From contig NZ_ADVZ01000002.1 in NCBI RefSeq assembly GCF_000178995.1, positions 548,491 to 612,490 on the forward strand: a DNA stretch of 64,000 nucleotides, written 5' to 3'. The position numbers and the translations under genes are program-made. Positions 48,330 through 57,326 of the stretch are shown one piece after another. The notes below the pieces were generated by a model. The model worked only from the letters and a program-made list of their open reading frames with translations. It made no database searches and was not told the origin of the DNA. Positions within the stretch are counted from its first letter, which is position 1; every line of letters begins with the position of its first letter. This DNA comes from Afipia sp. 1NLS2 (GTDB lineage: Bacteria > Pseudomonadota > Alphaproteobacteria > Rhizobiales > Xanthobacteraceae).

Positions 48330-49562
48330 TTACATCGTCTGCGCCTTTACTTGGGAGTGCACAGCCATTTTCCCCCACTCCGCAAGTTGATCGGCGTCAC
48401 AGCAATATTTGAAGGCAGCCTGCCAACCGTTTAAGCGTCTGAGAGCTCGTTTCCAGTATATTTCGCGCTTTAGTGGATCGTTCAGCGCCGCGATCTGCTT
48501 GGCTTTTCTCTTCACGCGTATAGCCAGTTTTTGCCTGTTCCCGGATGAGACCTTTACTAGCAAGGATCCCGCCGGTCGGATCGTGATATCGGCTCCTAGA
48601 AATTTGAAGCTAGTTCCCGGTGAGTGAACGATTGAGTGCGTCAACTGGAAGAGCCCGGCGGGATGCTGTTTAAGAGCGATCCGTAGGTCAGATATTGTCG
48701 ATGCCACGTCTTTCGCCGATTTACCGAGAATGAGAGTATCGTCTCCGTGGTTGACCAACTGAACATCCGCGCTCAAAAGCGGGAGCACATCAGCCATTAC
48801 CTTCTCTGCAATTACTGTCGACGTGCACGATCCATGCGGAATTCCGCGCCGGGCCTCTTCAAGAAAAGCATCAGCCAAAGCCGAACCCTTTTCCCCTTCG
48901 TTGAATAGGCGATCAAGATCATCACTAAGGGACAACTCGTATCCCTCTGTCATGGCTACTGCGTCGATTACCTCCTTTGGTAGTTTCAGAAATGTGTGTA
49001 GCCGGTCTGGCCTGAAGCTTTGGAAATACGCGCTGATATCCGTTCGAGAGGCGTAAACGTATCCCTCTTTCGCATGCTTTTTGACGTGTTCTATTGCTGC
49101 GGGAACGCCTCCATGACTCATAGACTGGCTCTGATGAGTGAGGAATGTGGGTCTGAGCAAATCGGCGACGATGATCTGTCGCGAGCGGCTCTGAATTCCG
49201 AAATGGAAAATTGGCCGAATGTCGCCGCTGGCTTTTCGTTCGCCATGAACAATGACCGTTTCCCCGCACGGCCGCATGCAGTCGACCGAAGTAGCGATCT
49301 CCCAAAATGACGCTTTCACTCGCCTTCTCGCACCGCGCTTCATTTTTCGATAAGCTTCGCAAACTGCGACGAACTTCACGCTTTTAGATTGCATAATCAG
49401 GCGCTGCAAATTGCGTGCGCTGTCTCGCCTTCCGTCCATCAGGCTCCGTTCGTACCGCCGGTATAAACCTGCTTTCACTCGTCGGGCTTTTTGTAAGTCG
49501 CGACGAATATGACGGCGTGAATTCACCTTTTTCATTGCTTCAACTGCAGCCTGCTCTGCCAT
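48330..49562 (-). CDS. Stand-alone reverse transcriptase with HGDD active site
   Basis: The 410-residue protein has a very basic N-terminus (about 1-85), then RT motifs: motif A TDISAYFQSF (Asp175), motif B GIPHGSCTS (240-248), motif C NHGDDTLIL (Asp274, Asp275) in place of YxDD, and the primer-grip-like FKFLGADI (320-326). A C-terminal thumb-like end has RALRRLNGWQAAFKY. There is no maturase HNH or intron RNA visible, so it is not an ordinary group II intron protein. GGAGGAGGGAG precedes the ATG. Its class was not recognised. Confidence 0.75.
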   Translation of the reverse strand: MAEQAAVEAMKKVNSRRHIRRDLQKARRVKAGLYRRYERSLMDGRRDSARNLQRLIMQSKSVKFVAVCEAYRKMKRGARRRVKASFWEIATSVDCMRPCGETVIVHGERKASGDIRPIFHFGIQSRSRQIIVADLLRPTFLTHQSQSMSHGGVPAAIEHVKKHAKEGYVYASRTDISAYFQSFRPDRLHTFLKLPKEVIDAVAMTEGYELSLSDDLDRLFNEGEKGSALADAFLEEARRGIPHGSCTSTVIAEKVMADVLPLLSADVQLVNHGDDTLILGKSAKDVASTISDLRIALKQHPAGLFQLTHSIVHSPGTSFKFLGADITIRPAGSLLVKVSSGNRQKLAIRVKRKAKQIAALNDPLKREIYWKRALRRLNGWQAAFKYCCDADQLAEWGKMAVHSQVKAQTM

Positions 49563-49726
49563 TCTCCCTCCTCCTTCAGTGCAATTAGCTGCAGTACGTG
49601 ACGTAGCGCTCGGCGCGACGTGGCTTGTGAAAGCGTTGGAATGGAGCTTAAAGGGATGACTGCGTCCGAAACCACGGAATTAGCCGGCTTACTTTTTCTG
49701 ATTATTAGTGCGTCCAGGAGATAGCG

Positions 49727-50278
49727 ATGACCGATAGGGAGAGACTCGCCGGTTTGTTGAAACAGTTGCTCGATGAAACCGAGGTGGCGATGCAAGATTC
49801 AGCGTCTGGCGTTGATGAAAGCGAGCTGACGGCGAATGCCGCAATCGCCGAAAAGTCAAAGGATCGGAAGGTACTGCATCGCGCTATTTGGGGCTTGAAA
49901 ATGCTCGACTACGGTCAAGTCGACCGCATCTTTGCACCAAAGCCAGCGGGCAAATACGGTGCGCAACCCGGTACGGCTGCTGAAATTCGTGCCGCAACTG
50001 TCGGACTATTGGATGTTCTTAAAGGAATGGGCGAAAAGGTCGGCGTCTCTGAAAAAGAAATCGCAGATAGCATGGGAAACACCGTCGAAAGCCTTCAAAA
50101 ATGGAAGCTATCGCTGAAGAAAACCAACGACCAACATCTCAATGATATTCGTGACAGCATGATGCTCCGATACACCTCGGCGACCGAGACCTTGAAGAGA
50201 TCGATCTCTAAAGAAAGTATTTTGGAGCACGCGAGTTTACTCGGTAAGCAATATCAGGCGGCAATGAGCAGCGATTAG
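49727..50278 (+). CDS. Hypothetical protein with HTH-like segment, divergent from the RT gene
   Basis: The 183-residue protein has an acidic helical N-terminus (ERLAGLLKQLLDETEVAMQD). The segment KVGVSEKEIADSMGNTVESL, then QKWKLSL, has the spacing of a Cro-type helix-turn-helix. The C-terminal third is helical. AGGAG precedes the ATG. It shares a 164-base intergenic region with the RT gene and could regulate it. No family was recognised. Confidence 0.45.
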   Translation: MTDRERLAGLLKQLLDETEVAMQDSASGVDESELTANAAIAEKSKDRKVLHRAIWGLKMLDYGQVDRIFAPKPAGKYGAQPGTAAEIRAATVGLLDVLKGMGEKVGVSEKEIADSMGNTVESLQKWKLSLKKTNDQHLNDIRDSMMLRYTSATETLKRSISKESILEHASLLGKQYQAAMSSD

Positions 50279-50357
50279 GAAAAGAAGCCCTGTAATTTTC
50301 CCTATCCTGGTTGCGCGATTTTAGGAGAAGTTGGCGGCTCATTAGAGAGCCCTTGAG

Positions 50358-50543
50358 ATGCCACGAACGCCTGCAAAACTCACTCAAGCCGACGTTGCGC
50401 GATGTATTCGCGCCGCGAAGAGCGCCGGCGCAGAGTGCGTCGCGATCCACCCTGACGGATCAATTACAGTCTCTCTCGGTACAAAAAAATTCTTGCAAAG
50501 CGAGATCAACTATCTTGATCCGGAATCAAAGGTTGAGCTTTGA
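50358..50543 (+). CDS. Small integrase-associated protein
   Basis: The 61-residue protein reads MPRTPAKLTQADVARCIRAA, then KSAGAECVAIHPDGSITVSL. Short proteins with this KxTQADxARAIRA opening often precede integrases in rhizobial islands, to my memory. It ends eight bases before the integrase ATG. An excisionase or accessory role is possible but not shown. Confidence 0.6.
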   Translation: MPRTPAKLTQADVARCIRAAKSAGAECVAIHPDGSITVSLGTKKFLQSEINYLDPESKVEL

Positions 50544-50550
50544 TGTGGCT

Positions 50551-51627
50551 ATGCCGCGTCCCCGCCCACCTCACCTTCATCGCGAAGCCAATCGTCACGG
50601 CAGAATGGTGTGGTACGTTCGCGTAGGAAAAGGGCCTCGAACGCGTATCAAGGCTGACTATGGCACGCCCGAATTCGAGTTTGCCTATCGCGCCGCTTTA
50701 GCCGGTGAGAAGCCCATGCCAAAAAGCGGGACTGCAACCCGCTCTCTGAAATGGCTCGTTGGCCTTTACCGACAATCCAGCACGTGGCGTGACTTGGCGG
50801 CCTCCACCCGTAAACACCGGGAATTCACCTTTTTAAAAATTTTGGAGTCCGCCGGATCCGAGCCAATTGTGCGGATCGACCGCGCAGCAGTTGTTCGAGG
50901 GCGCGACAAGCGGGCAACCACACCTCATCAAGCTCGTCATTTTGTCACTGCGCTACGCGGCCTCTTCCGATGGGCGCTGGATGCTGGCCTAGTTGGGTCA
51001 GACCCGACGTTGGGCGTCGGAACAAAGAAACCTAAATCAAACGGATTTCCGGTTTGGACAGACGATGAGATCACGCGTTTCGAACGACGCTGGCCGCGCG
51101 GCACACGTGAGCGAGTCATGTTTGATATTTTTCTTTACACAGGCTTGAGGAGGGGCGACGCGGCAAGGCTTGGTCGCCAGCACGTTCGCGATGGCATCAT
51201 TACGCTCGATACCGAGAAAACCGGGGTGCGCGTTACGCTGCCTGTTCTGCCCGAACTGCAAGCCACGTTGGACGCCGGCCCTACCGGTGATCTCGCATTC
51301 ATCGCGACGGCCTCGGGCAATCCGATGGCCAAAGAGAGTGTTGGGACACTTTTTCGCGAGGCGTGCCTTGCGGCAGGAGTTCGTAAATCCGCCCACGGTT
51401 TGCGCAAGGCCGCGGCGACAAACGCAGCAAACCATGGCGCTACTGTTGCTCAGCTTGAGGCCATCTTTGGCTGGGAGGGTGGCCGCATGGCATCGCTCTA
51501 CACACGATCGGCCAATCGCAAATTCCTGGCGGCGAGCGCGATGAGCAAGCTGTCGCGGACCGAAACCGGAACATCTATTCCCGCACCTAGTGGTAAGGTG
51601 CGGGCGTCAGATCGAAATTCTGAATGA
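50551..51627 (+). CDS. Island integrase (tyrosine recombinase)
   Basis: The 358-residue protein has an Arm/SAM-like N-terminus (REANRHGRMVWYVRVGKGPR) and the catalytic set: Arg in TGLRRGDAARL, Lys in DTEKTGV, HGLR, Trp in IFGWEGGRMASLYTR where many relatives have His, and the Tyr nucleophile. It lies 22 bases from the tRNA-Lys 3' end and next to the right att repeat, so it is the likely integrase of this island. I chose the ATG at 50551; a longer open frame upstream runs through the small gene in another frame. Confidence 0.88.
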   Translation: MPRPRPPHLHREANRHGRMVWYVRVGKGPRTRIKADYGTPEFEFAYRAALAGEKPMPKSGTATRSLKWLVGLYRQSSTWRDLAASTRKHREFTFLKILESAGSEPIVRIDRAAVVRGRDKRATTPHQARHFVTALRGLFRWALDAGLVGSDPTLGVGTKKPKSNGFPVWTDDEITRFERRWPRGTRERVMFDIFLYTGLRRGDAARLGRQHVRDGIITLDTEKTGVRVTLPVLPELQATLDAGPTGDLAFIATASGNPMAKESVGTLFREACLAAGVRKSAHGLRKAAATNAANHGATVAQLEAIFGWEGGRMASLYTRSANRKFLAASAMSKLSRTETGTSIPAPSGKVRASDRNSE

Positions 51628-51646
51628 GATCAATTACATAATTTTC

Positions 51647-51664
51647 TATTGGTGAGCGCGGAGG
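51647..51664. repeat. Right attachment site, overlapping the tRNA-Lys 3' end
   Basis: It is identical over 18 bases to 36630-36647. It overlaps the 3' acceptor stem and CCA of tRNA-Lys, the usual target of phage-type integrases. Confidence 0.85.
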
Positions 51665-51725
51665 GACTCGAACCCTCGACCCCATGATTAAAAGTCACGT
51701 GCTCTACCACCTGAGCTACGCGCTC
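51650..51725 (-). tRNA. tRNA-Lys (anticodon UUU)
   Basis: The 76-base gene reads GAGCGCG at the 5' acceptor side, GCTCAGGTGGTAGAGC for the D arm, an anticodon loop CTTTTAA and the T arm GAGGGTTCGAGTCCCTC. Encoded CCA ends the gene. The acceptor arms GAGCGCG and CGCGCTC pair perfectly. It is intact and is the island target. Confidence 0.95.
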
Positions 51726-51854
51726 ACTCGTCGCGGTGTGTAGGGGTCTCATTCCCACGGGTCAAGCCATGAGCGCCGAAAACCGACGCATTGGCGGCCT
51801 CCCTCAACGGCTTTTTTGCCAGTGAGTTCAATATTCTAGGCTCTACGGCCCCGA

Positions 51855-53297
51855 TCAGGACTGACGGAAGCCGATCCGGAAGCATCCCCAGTGGCGGCCG
51901 CGAATGCGGATCGGCGCCGACGCATCCTTGAGCAGCACGAAATTGCCGTTGCCCATGTCGCGGCGATAGGTCTGCAGCAGGAATGGCGCCGTGCTGTTCG
52001 CCACCTTCTCGGCGGCGCGATCCTTGAAAATGCGCCGGTTCCGGCAATTGGCCGCGTTCCAGACCGGATCGTCGCCCTGCGGGTGCCGGTAATTCGGGTT
52101 ATGGGTCGGAAGGTAGCCGTCGCGCGCCCACGCCACGCTGAACATTACGCGCGGGTCCATCTTCTGCACGGGATCCTGGATCGGCGGCAGTATCCGGTCG
52201 GTCAGTTCGACATAGCTCGACAGATATTGCTTGGGGTTGGTGCCCTCGATTTCCCGATAGTTTGGCTCGAAGAACTGCTGCTCCGTGATTTCGCCACGCT
52301 CGATCGCGGCCTCGAACGCCTTGCCTACCTTGGCAGCCGTCTCGACCGCCGCCTGAATGAAAGGCGTATCCGATGTTTCGACACCGCTTTCGGCAATGGC
52401 CTTGATGAGCGTCTCGGAGGCGCCGAGCAGCCCCTCGACGCGATCATCGGCATGTTTCAGATCGCTGGACGACAGATCGACACCCTTGGCGAGATCGCCC
52501 AGTTCGGCGAGCACCACGTCGCAGTGTTCCATGTTGGTCGCGGCAGCGGCCGCAATCGCGCTGATGTCGCGCTCCACGGTGGCAAAACCTTCATGGACGC
52601 GATTGATCGTACCCTGGATATGATTGGCGCCCTCGCCCGCCTCTCGGGCGAAACGGGTCGCAACACCGCTATCCTCGATCAAATGCCCGATCTCGCCATC
52701 GAGATTCTGTACTGTCTGGCCGATCTGCAACGTCGCCTGTCGTGTCGCCTCCGCAAGACTCTTCACTTCGTTGGCGACGACCGCAAAGCCCCGCCCGGCA
52801 TCACCGGCGCGCGCAGCTTCGATGGTGGCATTGAGCGCGAGAAGATTGGTCTGCTTGGCGATGGTTTCAATGGTGCCTGACACCTTGCCGACCTGCGACA
52901 GGACCTGGCTGATCGCCGCAAGTCTGTCCTCGATCCGGCTCACGGCGGTCACGAGCTCGGTAATGTTTCCGACTGCGCTGGTCACGACCTCGCGCGACTG
53001 CGTAATCTCGGCAGCCGCATTGGCCGTGAATGATTGGACCGTCCGCGCCGCACCGTCGATGTTGCGATTGGCCGCAACCATCGTGTCCGCGGTTTCCTGC
53101 AAATGGCCGAACTGCTCGGATTGCCGCGAGACGCGACTTGCAACGTCGTGCAGATTGCCCAGCACATCTGCGAGCTCGACACCAAGATTGCCGAGGCCAT
53201 TGCCCAATTCATCGACCAGTCTCTCCGAGACGGTCGGTATCTGTGCGCTCTCCGGGGTGGTCAGGACTTGCGCATGAAGCAGCTGCGGATTTGTCAT
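51855..53297 (-). CDS. Soluble methyl-accepting chemotaxis protein with C-terminal sensor domain
   Basis: The 480-residue protein has no membrane segment. A long coiled coil holds the signalling hairpin [20 protein letters not shown] and [20 protein letters not shown]. After about residue 330 comes a sensor-like domain with [17 protein letters not shown] and [20 protein letters not shown], as in Cache/PAS-like cytosolic receptors. It probably senses an internal metabolic or redox signal and talks to CheA/CheW encoded elsewhere. Confidence 0.8.
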   Translation of the reverse strand: MTNPQLLHAQVLTTPESAQIPTVSERLVDELGNGLGNLGVELADVLGNLHDVASRVSRQSEQFGHLQETADTMVAANRNIDGAARTVQSFTANAAAEITQSREVVTSAVGNITELVTAVSRIEDRLAAISQVLSQVGKVSGTIETIAKQTNLLALNATIEAARAGDAGRGFAVVANEVKSLAEATRQATLQIGQTVQNLDGEIGHLIEDSGVATRFAREAGEGANHIQGTINRVHEGFATVERDISAIAAAAATNMEHCDVVLAELGDLAKGVDLSSSDLKHADDRVEGLLGASETLIKAIAESGVETSDTPFIQAAVETAAKVGKAFEAAIERGEITEQQFFEPNYREIEGTNPKQYLSSYVELTDRILPPIQDPVQKMDPRVMFSVAWARDGYLPTHNPNYRHPQGDDPVWNAANCRNRRIFKDRAAEKVANSTAPFLLQTYRRDMGNGNFVLLKDASAPIRIRGRHWGCFRIGFRQS

Positions 53298-53498
53298 CTC
53301 GGATCAGATCCCATCAAGACATTCGACGGTCGTGAAAATACGAAGACACAGAAACGCAGACCCCGAATCTCCGGCGACATCAGAGGCCTGTGGAACTGTA
53401 TGCTAGACTGAAACGGTAAACATCTACTTGGCATGCATTTTAGCCCAATGGCCGATGCCCGCGGCCAACCGTCTGCTCAGGACCTCGCCTCACGAGCG

Positions 53499-53526
53499 GT
53501 CTCGCGGTGTTTAAGCACCGCGAGAC
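53499..53526. other. Perfect 11-bp hairpin between cysK and the chemoreceptor
   Basis: The arms gtctcgcggtg and caccgcgagac flank tttaag. It lies downstream of cysK but has no clear T-run, so it may be a Rho-independent-like stem, an mRNA-stabilising end or a repeat. Otherwise 53298-53563 holds no gene. Confidence 0.5.
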
Positions 53527-53563
53527 GCCAAAAGACGGTCAATGGAGCACCAGGGGGCCTTCG

Positions 53564-54544
53564 CTAAATCCCTTCGAACAGCACCGTCGAAAGATAGCGC
53601 TCCGCGAAAGAGGGAATCACGGTGAGAATCATCTTGCCTGCGTTTTCCGGCCGCTTGCCGAGTTCAAGCGCAGCCGCAACCGCCGCGCCCGAGGAGATTC
53701 CCCCCGCGATCCCTTCCATGCGCGCGAGAGAGCGCGACATTTCGATCGCCGCCGTGCTGTTCACGGTCACGACTTCATCGATCACCGAGCGGTCGAGGAT
53801 GTCCGGCACGAAACCCGCGCCGAGCCCTTGAATCTTGTGGGGCGAATGCTTGCCGCCCGACAGCACCGGGCTTTCCGCAGGCTCGACCGCGACAATCCGC
53901 AGCGATGGTTTGCGCGGCTTCAGCACCTGACCGACGCCGGTGATCGTGCCGCCGGTGCCGACACCTGCCACGAAAATATCGAGGTTACCCGCGGTGTCAT
54001 TCCAGATTTCCTCTGCGGTCGTCTGACGATGCACGGCGGGGTTGGCAGGATTCTTGAACTGCTGCGGCATCACGGCGTTGGGCGTGGTGCGCACCAGTTC
54101 CTCGGCGGTCGCAATCGCACCGTTCATGCCCTGCGCCGCCGGGGTGAGCACAATCTCCGCGCCGAGAAAGGCCAGCATCTTGCGTCGCTCAATCGACATC
54201 GAATCCGGCATCACGAGCTTGAGGCGATAACCGCGCGAGGCCGCGACGAAGGCAAGCGCGATGCCGGTGTTGCCGGATGTCGGTTCGATCAGCACCGTGT
54301 CCTTGTTGATGGCCCCGGCCTCTTCCATGGCCTTCACCATCGCTGCGCCAATACGGTCCTTCACGCTGGCCGCCGGATTGAAATACTCAAGTTTGGCTAA
54401 AATCGTGGCTTTGACGCCGTGCTGCTCCGGCAGCCGCCGCAACCGCACGATCGGCGTGCAACCCGCTGCATCGACGATGCTGTCATAGATGCCGCCCCGC
54501 CCGATATGGCACTGGGAAGCGGTCTTGTCCGGCGGCGAATTCAT
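53564..54544 (-). CDS. cysK: Cysteine synthase A (O-acetylserine sulfhydrylase)
   Basis: The 326-residue PLP enzyme has [15 protein letters not shown] with the Schiff-base lysine, [19 protein letters not shown] for substrate and phosphate binding, and [16 protein letters not shown]. It makes cysteine from O-acetylserine and sulfide in the cytosol. Length and motifs are typical of CysK rather than CysM or cystathionine beta-synthase. Confidence 0.94.
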   Translation of the reverse strand: MNSPPDKTASQCHIGRGGIYDSIVDAAGCTPIVRLRRLPEQHGVKATILAKLEYFNPAASVKDRIGAAMVKAMEEAGAINKDTVLIEPTSGNTGIALAFVAASRGYRLKLVMPDSMSIERRKMLAFLGAEIVLTPAAQGMNGAIATAEELVRTTPNAVMPQQFKNPANPAVHRQTTAEEIWNDTAGNLDIFVAGVGTGGTITGVGQVLKPRKPSLRIVAVEPAESPVLSGGKHSPHKIQGLGAGFVPDILDRSVIDEVVTVNSTAAIEMSRSLARMEGIAGGISSGAAVAAALELGKRPENAGKMILTVIPSFAERYLSTVLFEGI

Positions 54545-54750
54545 GGCGCACTCCTGGCGAAATGAGTTTCAGAACAGGCGATCATTAAATCTGTCTTTTC
54601 GTGTTACGCAAAGAGCCTGAACACGCGGATGTGTGCGTTGCGATAGAAGAAATCGCAAAACCAACGCATTTGTGTTGTGCCTTCTTCAAAGTGCGGATGT
54701 AGGTTTTCCGGGTACCGCCAATTGACGACGCCAACCTGAGGGAGGTCACG

Positions 54751-54978
54751 ATGACGGCAACCGCTGAAATCCGCCCGACGCTCGCGCCGTTCTTTCCGCG
54801 CGGAGCCGAGCGCATGATTTGCGCAATCTGCTCCGACACCATGGTGGCGGCTGAAGCCTCGGCCTTTTCCGACAACGTCGTGAGCTATCTGTGGACCTGC
54901 GATACCTGCGGCCACGGTTTCGTGACCAAGCACACGCTGAGGAATTGTCCGGACGCCCCACGGCAAGGCGACTTCTGA
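54751..54978 (+). CDS. Small zinc-ribbon-like protein
   Basis: The 75-residue protein carries two CxxC pairs: MICAICSDTM near residue 22 and TCDTCGHGF near residue 49, which could hold one zinc. Between them lies AFSDNVVSYLW. Similar short proteins are common in Bradyrhizobium relatives; the role is unknown. GGGAGG precedes the ATG. It is convergent with tgt. Confidence 0.65.
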   Translation: MTATAEIRPTLAPFFPRGAERMICAICSDTMVAAEASAFSDNVVSYLWTCDTCGHGFVTKHTLRNCPDAPRQGDF

Positions 54979-54991
54979 GCCAGGGTGATGT

Positions 54992-56125
54992 CTACCACGG
55001 CGGCAGGTCGCCTGCCGCCCAGCCTGCTTTCGTTGCAGCGCGAAAATCCGCAAACGTGCCCGCCGCAATCGCTTCGCGAATGCCACTCATCAAGGTCTGA
55101 AAATAGGCAATGTTGATCTCGGACAGCAGCATCGCACCGAGAGCCTCGCCCGCCTTCACGAGATGATGCAGATAGGCGCGCGAATAGCTGCTCGCGGGCG
55201 GCCACGGGCTTTCCTCATCCAGCGGGCGCGGGTCGTCGGCATGGCGCGCATTACGCAGGTTGATGACGCCGCGTCGCGTGAACGCATGACCATGTCGGCC
55301 GTTGCGGGTTGGCAGCACACAGTCGAACATATCGATGCCGCGCGCCACCGCTTCGATCATGTCGTCCGGCGTGCCGACGCCCATAAGGTAACGCGGCCGG
55401 TCCTGCGGCAGCAGCGGCGCAGTCTCCTCGATCATCGCCAGCATCACCTCCTGCGGTTCGCCGACCGCAAGCCCGCCCACCGCGAAGCCGTGAAAATCGA
55501 TCTGACCGAGCGCAACGGCGCTTTGCCGGCGAAGCTCCGCGATATCGCCGCCTTGCACGATTCCGAACAGCATGTGACCGGACGGCGCGCCTTCGAAAGC
55601 CCGCTTGGAACGCTCAGCCCAGCGCAGCGACAATTGCATCGCGCGCTCGACCTCTGCGCGCGTCGCCGGCAACCGCACGCACTCATCGAGTTGCATGGCG
55701 ATGTCCGAGCCAAACAGCCGCTGCACTTCGATGGCGCGCTCCGGCGTCAGGTCCAGCACCGCACCGTCGATGTGTGACTTGAAGCGGACGCCCTGCTCCG
55801 TGACCTTGCGCAGTTTCGACAGCGACATCACCTGAAAACCGCCGGAATCCGTCAGCATCGGTCCGTTCCAGCCGGTAAACTTTTGCAGGCCGCCAAGCGC
55901 CGCGATGCGTTCCGCCGTCGGGCGCAGCATCAGATGGTAGGTGTTGCCAAGCACGATGTCGGCGCCGGCCTCGCGGATCTCGCGCCAGTGGATGCCCTTC
56001 ATCGCGCCCGCGGTGCCGACCGGCATGAAGGCCGGCGTGCGCACCGCGCCATGCGGTGTCGTCAGCACCCCGGTGCGCGCTTCGCTGTCGCTGCCCAACA
56101 ACCGGAAATGATTGGCCACGCTCAT
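54992..56125 (-). CDS. tgt: tRNA-guanine transglycosylase lacking the usual zinc cysteines
   Basis: The 377-residue enzyme inserts preQ1 at position 34 of GUN-anticodon tRNAs. Catalytic parts are intact: [12 protein letters not shown] (Asp93), GGLAVGE near 217, and [16 protein letters not shown] (nucleophile Asp268). The C-x-C-x2-C zinc ligands before YSRAYLHHL are missing: residues 303-312 read [10 protein letters not shown], so only the His remains. The start overlaps the queA stop as ATGA. Confidence 0.9.
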   Translation of the reverse strand: MSVANHFRLLGSDSEARTGVLTTPHGAVRTPAFMPVGTAGAMKGIHWREIREAGADIVLGNTYHLMLRPTAERIAALGGLQKFTGWNGPMLTDSGGFQVMSLSKLRKVTEQGVRFKSHIDGAVLDLTPERAIEVQRLFGSDIAMQLDECVRLPATRAEVERAMQLSLRWAERSKRAFEGAPSGHMLFGIVQGGDIAELRRQSAVALGQIDFHGFAVGGLAVGEPQEVMLAMIEETAPLLPQDRPRYLMGVGTPDDMIEAVARGIDMFDCVLPTRNGRHGHAFTRRGVINLRNARHADDPRPLDEESPWPPASSYSRAYLHHLVKAGEALGAMLLSEINIAYFQTLMSGIREAIAAGTFADFRAATKAGWAAGDLPPW

Positions 56126-57207
56126 GCAGCGTGGCCCGTATCAGCGAACAGCAGGCAGGCATCGCCATAGGAATAGAAGCGATAGCCTTTCTCGATGGCA
56201 TGTGCGTAGGCCGCCTGCATTGTCTCCAAACCGGAGAAAGCCGAGACCAGCATGAAAAGCGTCGAGCGCGGCAGATGAAAGTTCGTCATCATCACGTCGA
56301 CAGCACGAAAACGATAGCCCGGCGTGATGAAGATTGCCGTCTCGCCCGTGAACGGCTGGATGGTGCCGTTCTCATCCGCGGCGCTTTCCAGAAGCCGCAT
56401 CGCCGTCGAGCCGACCGCGACGATGCGTCCACCCTTGGCACGCGCCTCATTCAGCGTGCGTGCCGTCTCCGCCGAAATGGTGCCCCACTCCGCATGCATC
56501 TTGTGGTCGGCGGTGTCATCGGTCTTCACCGGCAGAAACGTGCCCGCACCGACATGGAGCGTCAGACGCTGCACGCCGATGCCGCGTGCTTGCAACGCAG
56601 CCTCGAGCGCGGGCGTGAAGTGCAAACCCGCCGTGGGGGCCGCGACTGCGCCTTCGTGTTTGGCGAACATGGTCTGGTAGTCGCCGACATCCTTTTCGTC
56701 GGGCGCGCGGCGCGAGGCGATATAGGGTGGCAGCGGCGGCGCGCCGAGATCGGCAATGGCCTGATCGAGCACCGGCCCATGAAACGCAAACGACAGTGTG
56801 ATTTCCCCCGCCTCGCCCTTGGCCTCGACGGTGGCATCGAGATTGCCAAGCAGGCATACCCGTCCCTCGTTGCCGAAGCGCACGACATCGCCTTCTGCGA
56901 GCTTGCGCGCGGGCCGCACCAGCGCCTGCCAGCGCGAGCCATCGACACGCTTGATGAGCGTCACGTCGATACGAGGCTCCGTGGCCCCGCCGACCCTGCG
57001 TCCCGCCAGTTGCGCCGCGATCACCTTGGTGTCGTTGACGACAAGCTGGTCACCTGCGCGCAGCAAATCCGGCAGATCGCGCACCGTATAGTCATCAAGG
57101 CCGTCGCCGGGCCGCACCACCAGAAGCCGGGCGCTTTCGCGCGGCTCGACGGGCCGTAACGCAATGCTTTCAGGGGGAAGATCGAAATCAAACAGGTCGG
57201 TACGCAT
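56122..57207 (-). CDS. queA: S-adenosylmethionine:tRNA ribosyltransferase-isomerase
   Basis: The 361-residue protein starts [20 protein letters not shown] and has the QueA landmarks [23 protein letters not shown] and [13 protein letters not shown]. It moves the ribose of S-adenosylmethionine to preQ1 in tRNA, making epoxyqueuosine. It is first in the queA-tgt unit and overlaps tgt by four bases. I saw no preQ1 riboswitch before it; a REP-like palindrome lies upstream. Confidence 0.95.
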   Translation of the reverse strand: MRTDLFDFDLPPESIALRPVEPRESARLLVVRPGDGLDDYTVRDLPDLLRAGDQLVVNDTKVIAAQLAGRRVGGATEPRIDVTLIKRVDGSRWQALVRPARKLAEGDVVRFGNEGRVCLLGNLDATVEAKGEAGEITLSFAFHGPVLDQAIADLGAPPLPPYIASRRAPDEKDVGDYQTMFAKHEGAVAAPTAGLHFTPALEAALQARGIGVQRLTLHVGAGTFLPVKTDDTADHKMHAEWGTISAETARTLNEARAKGGRIVAVGSTAMRLLESAADENGTIQPFTGETAIFITPGYRFRAVDVMMTNFHLPRSTLFMLVSAFSGLETMQAAYAHAIEKGYRFYSYGDACLLFADTGHAA

Positions 57208-57273
57208 GGTAGCCCGTTATGGCCTCCCAGCCCCGGCCGGGCAACGGCTATGTTGGGGCGTTCCAGAAACAAT

Positions 57274-57298
57274 CATGCCCGGCACAAGGCCGGGCATG
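57274..57298. repeat. REP-like palindrome, copy 2
   Basis: The arms catgcccggc and gccgggcatg flank acaag. Its core matches 14628-14650. It lies between queA and the first cyclophilin gene. Confidence 0.6.
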
Positions 57299-57326
57299 AG
57301 CCACGCAAAATCGCTGAGCAGCGCCG

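Larger units (their letters stand above)
36630..51664. mobile_element. Integrative genomic island at tRNA-Lys, about 15.0 kb
   Basis: An exact 18-bp direct repeat bounds this segment. The right copy contains the 3' end of an intact tRNA-Lys(UUU) gene, and the left copy is a lone fragment of it. A tyrosine-type integrase (50551-51627) lies beside the tRNA, as in classical tRNA-targeted islands. The interior differs from the flanks: lower GC in its right third, many tiny genes, frameshifted duplicates, a second recombinase and a reverse transcriptase. No conjugation or phage structural genes were seen. Confidence 0.85.

Noticed and set aside
48330..49562. Group II intron
   Set aside because: No maturase DNA-endonuclease domain and no domain V-like hairpin were seen around the RT; the gene sits among others in ordinary intergenic spacing.
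49932..50117. Second small open frame inside the HTH-like gene
   Set aside because: It is a different frame of the 183-residue gene with no ribosome site.
48330..51627. Diversity-generating retroelement
   Set aside because: No pair of near-identical repeats with adenine-specific differences was seen near the RT, and no C-type-lectin-like target gene.
36630..51664. CRISPR array or prophage in the island
   Set aside because: There are no regularly spaced repeats and no phage structural, lysis or packaging genes.
57208..57326. preQ1 riboswitch for queA/tgt
   Set aside because: The sequence before queA holds a REP-like palindrome but no preQ1 aptamer pattern.
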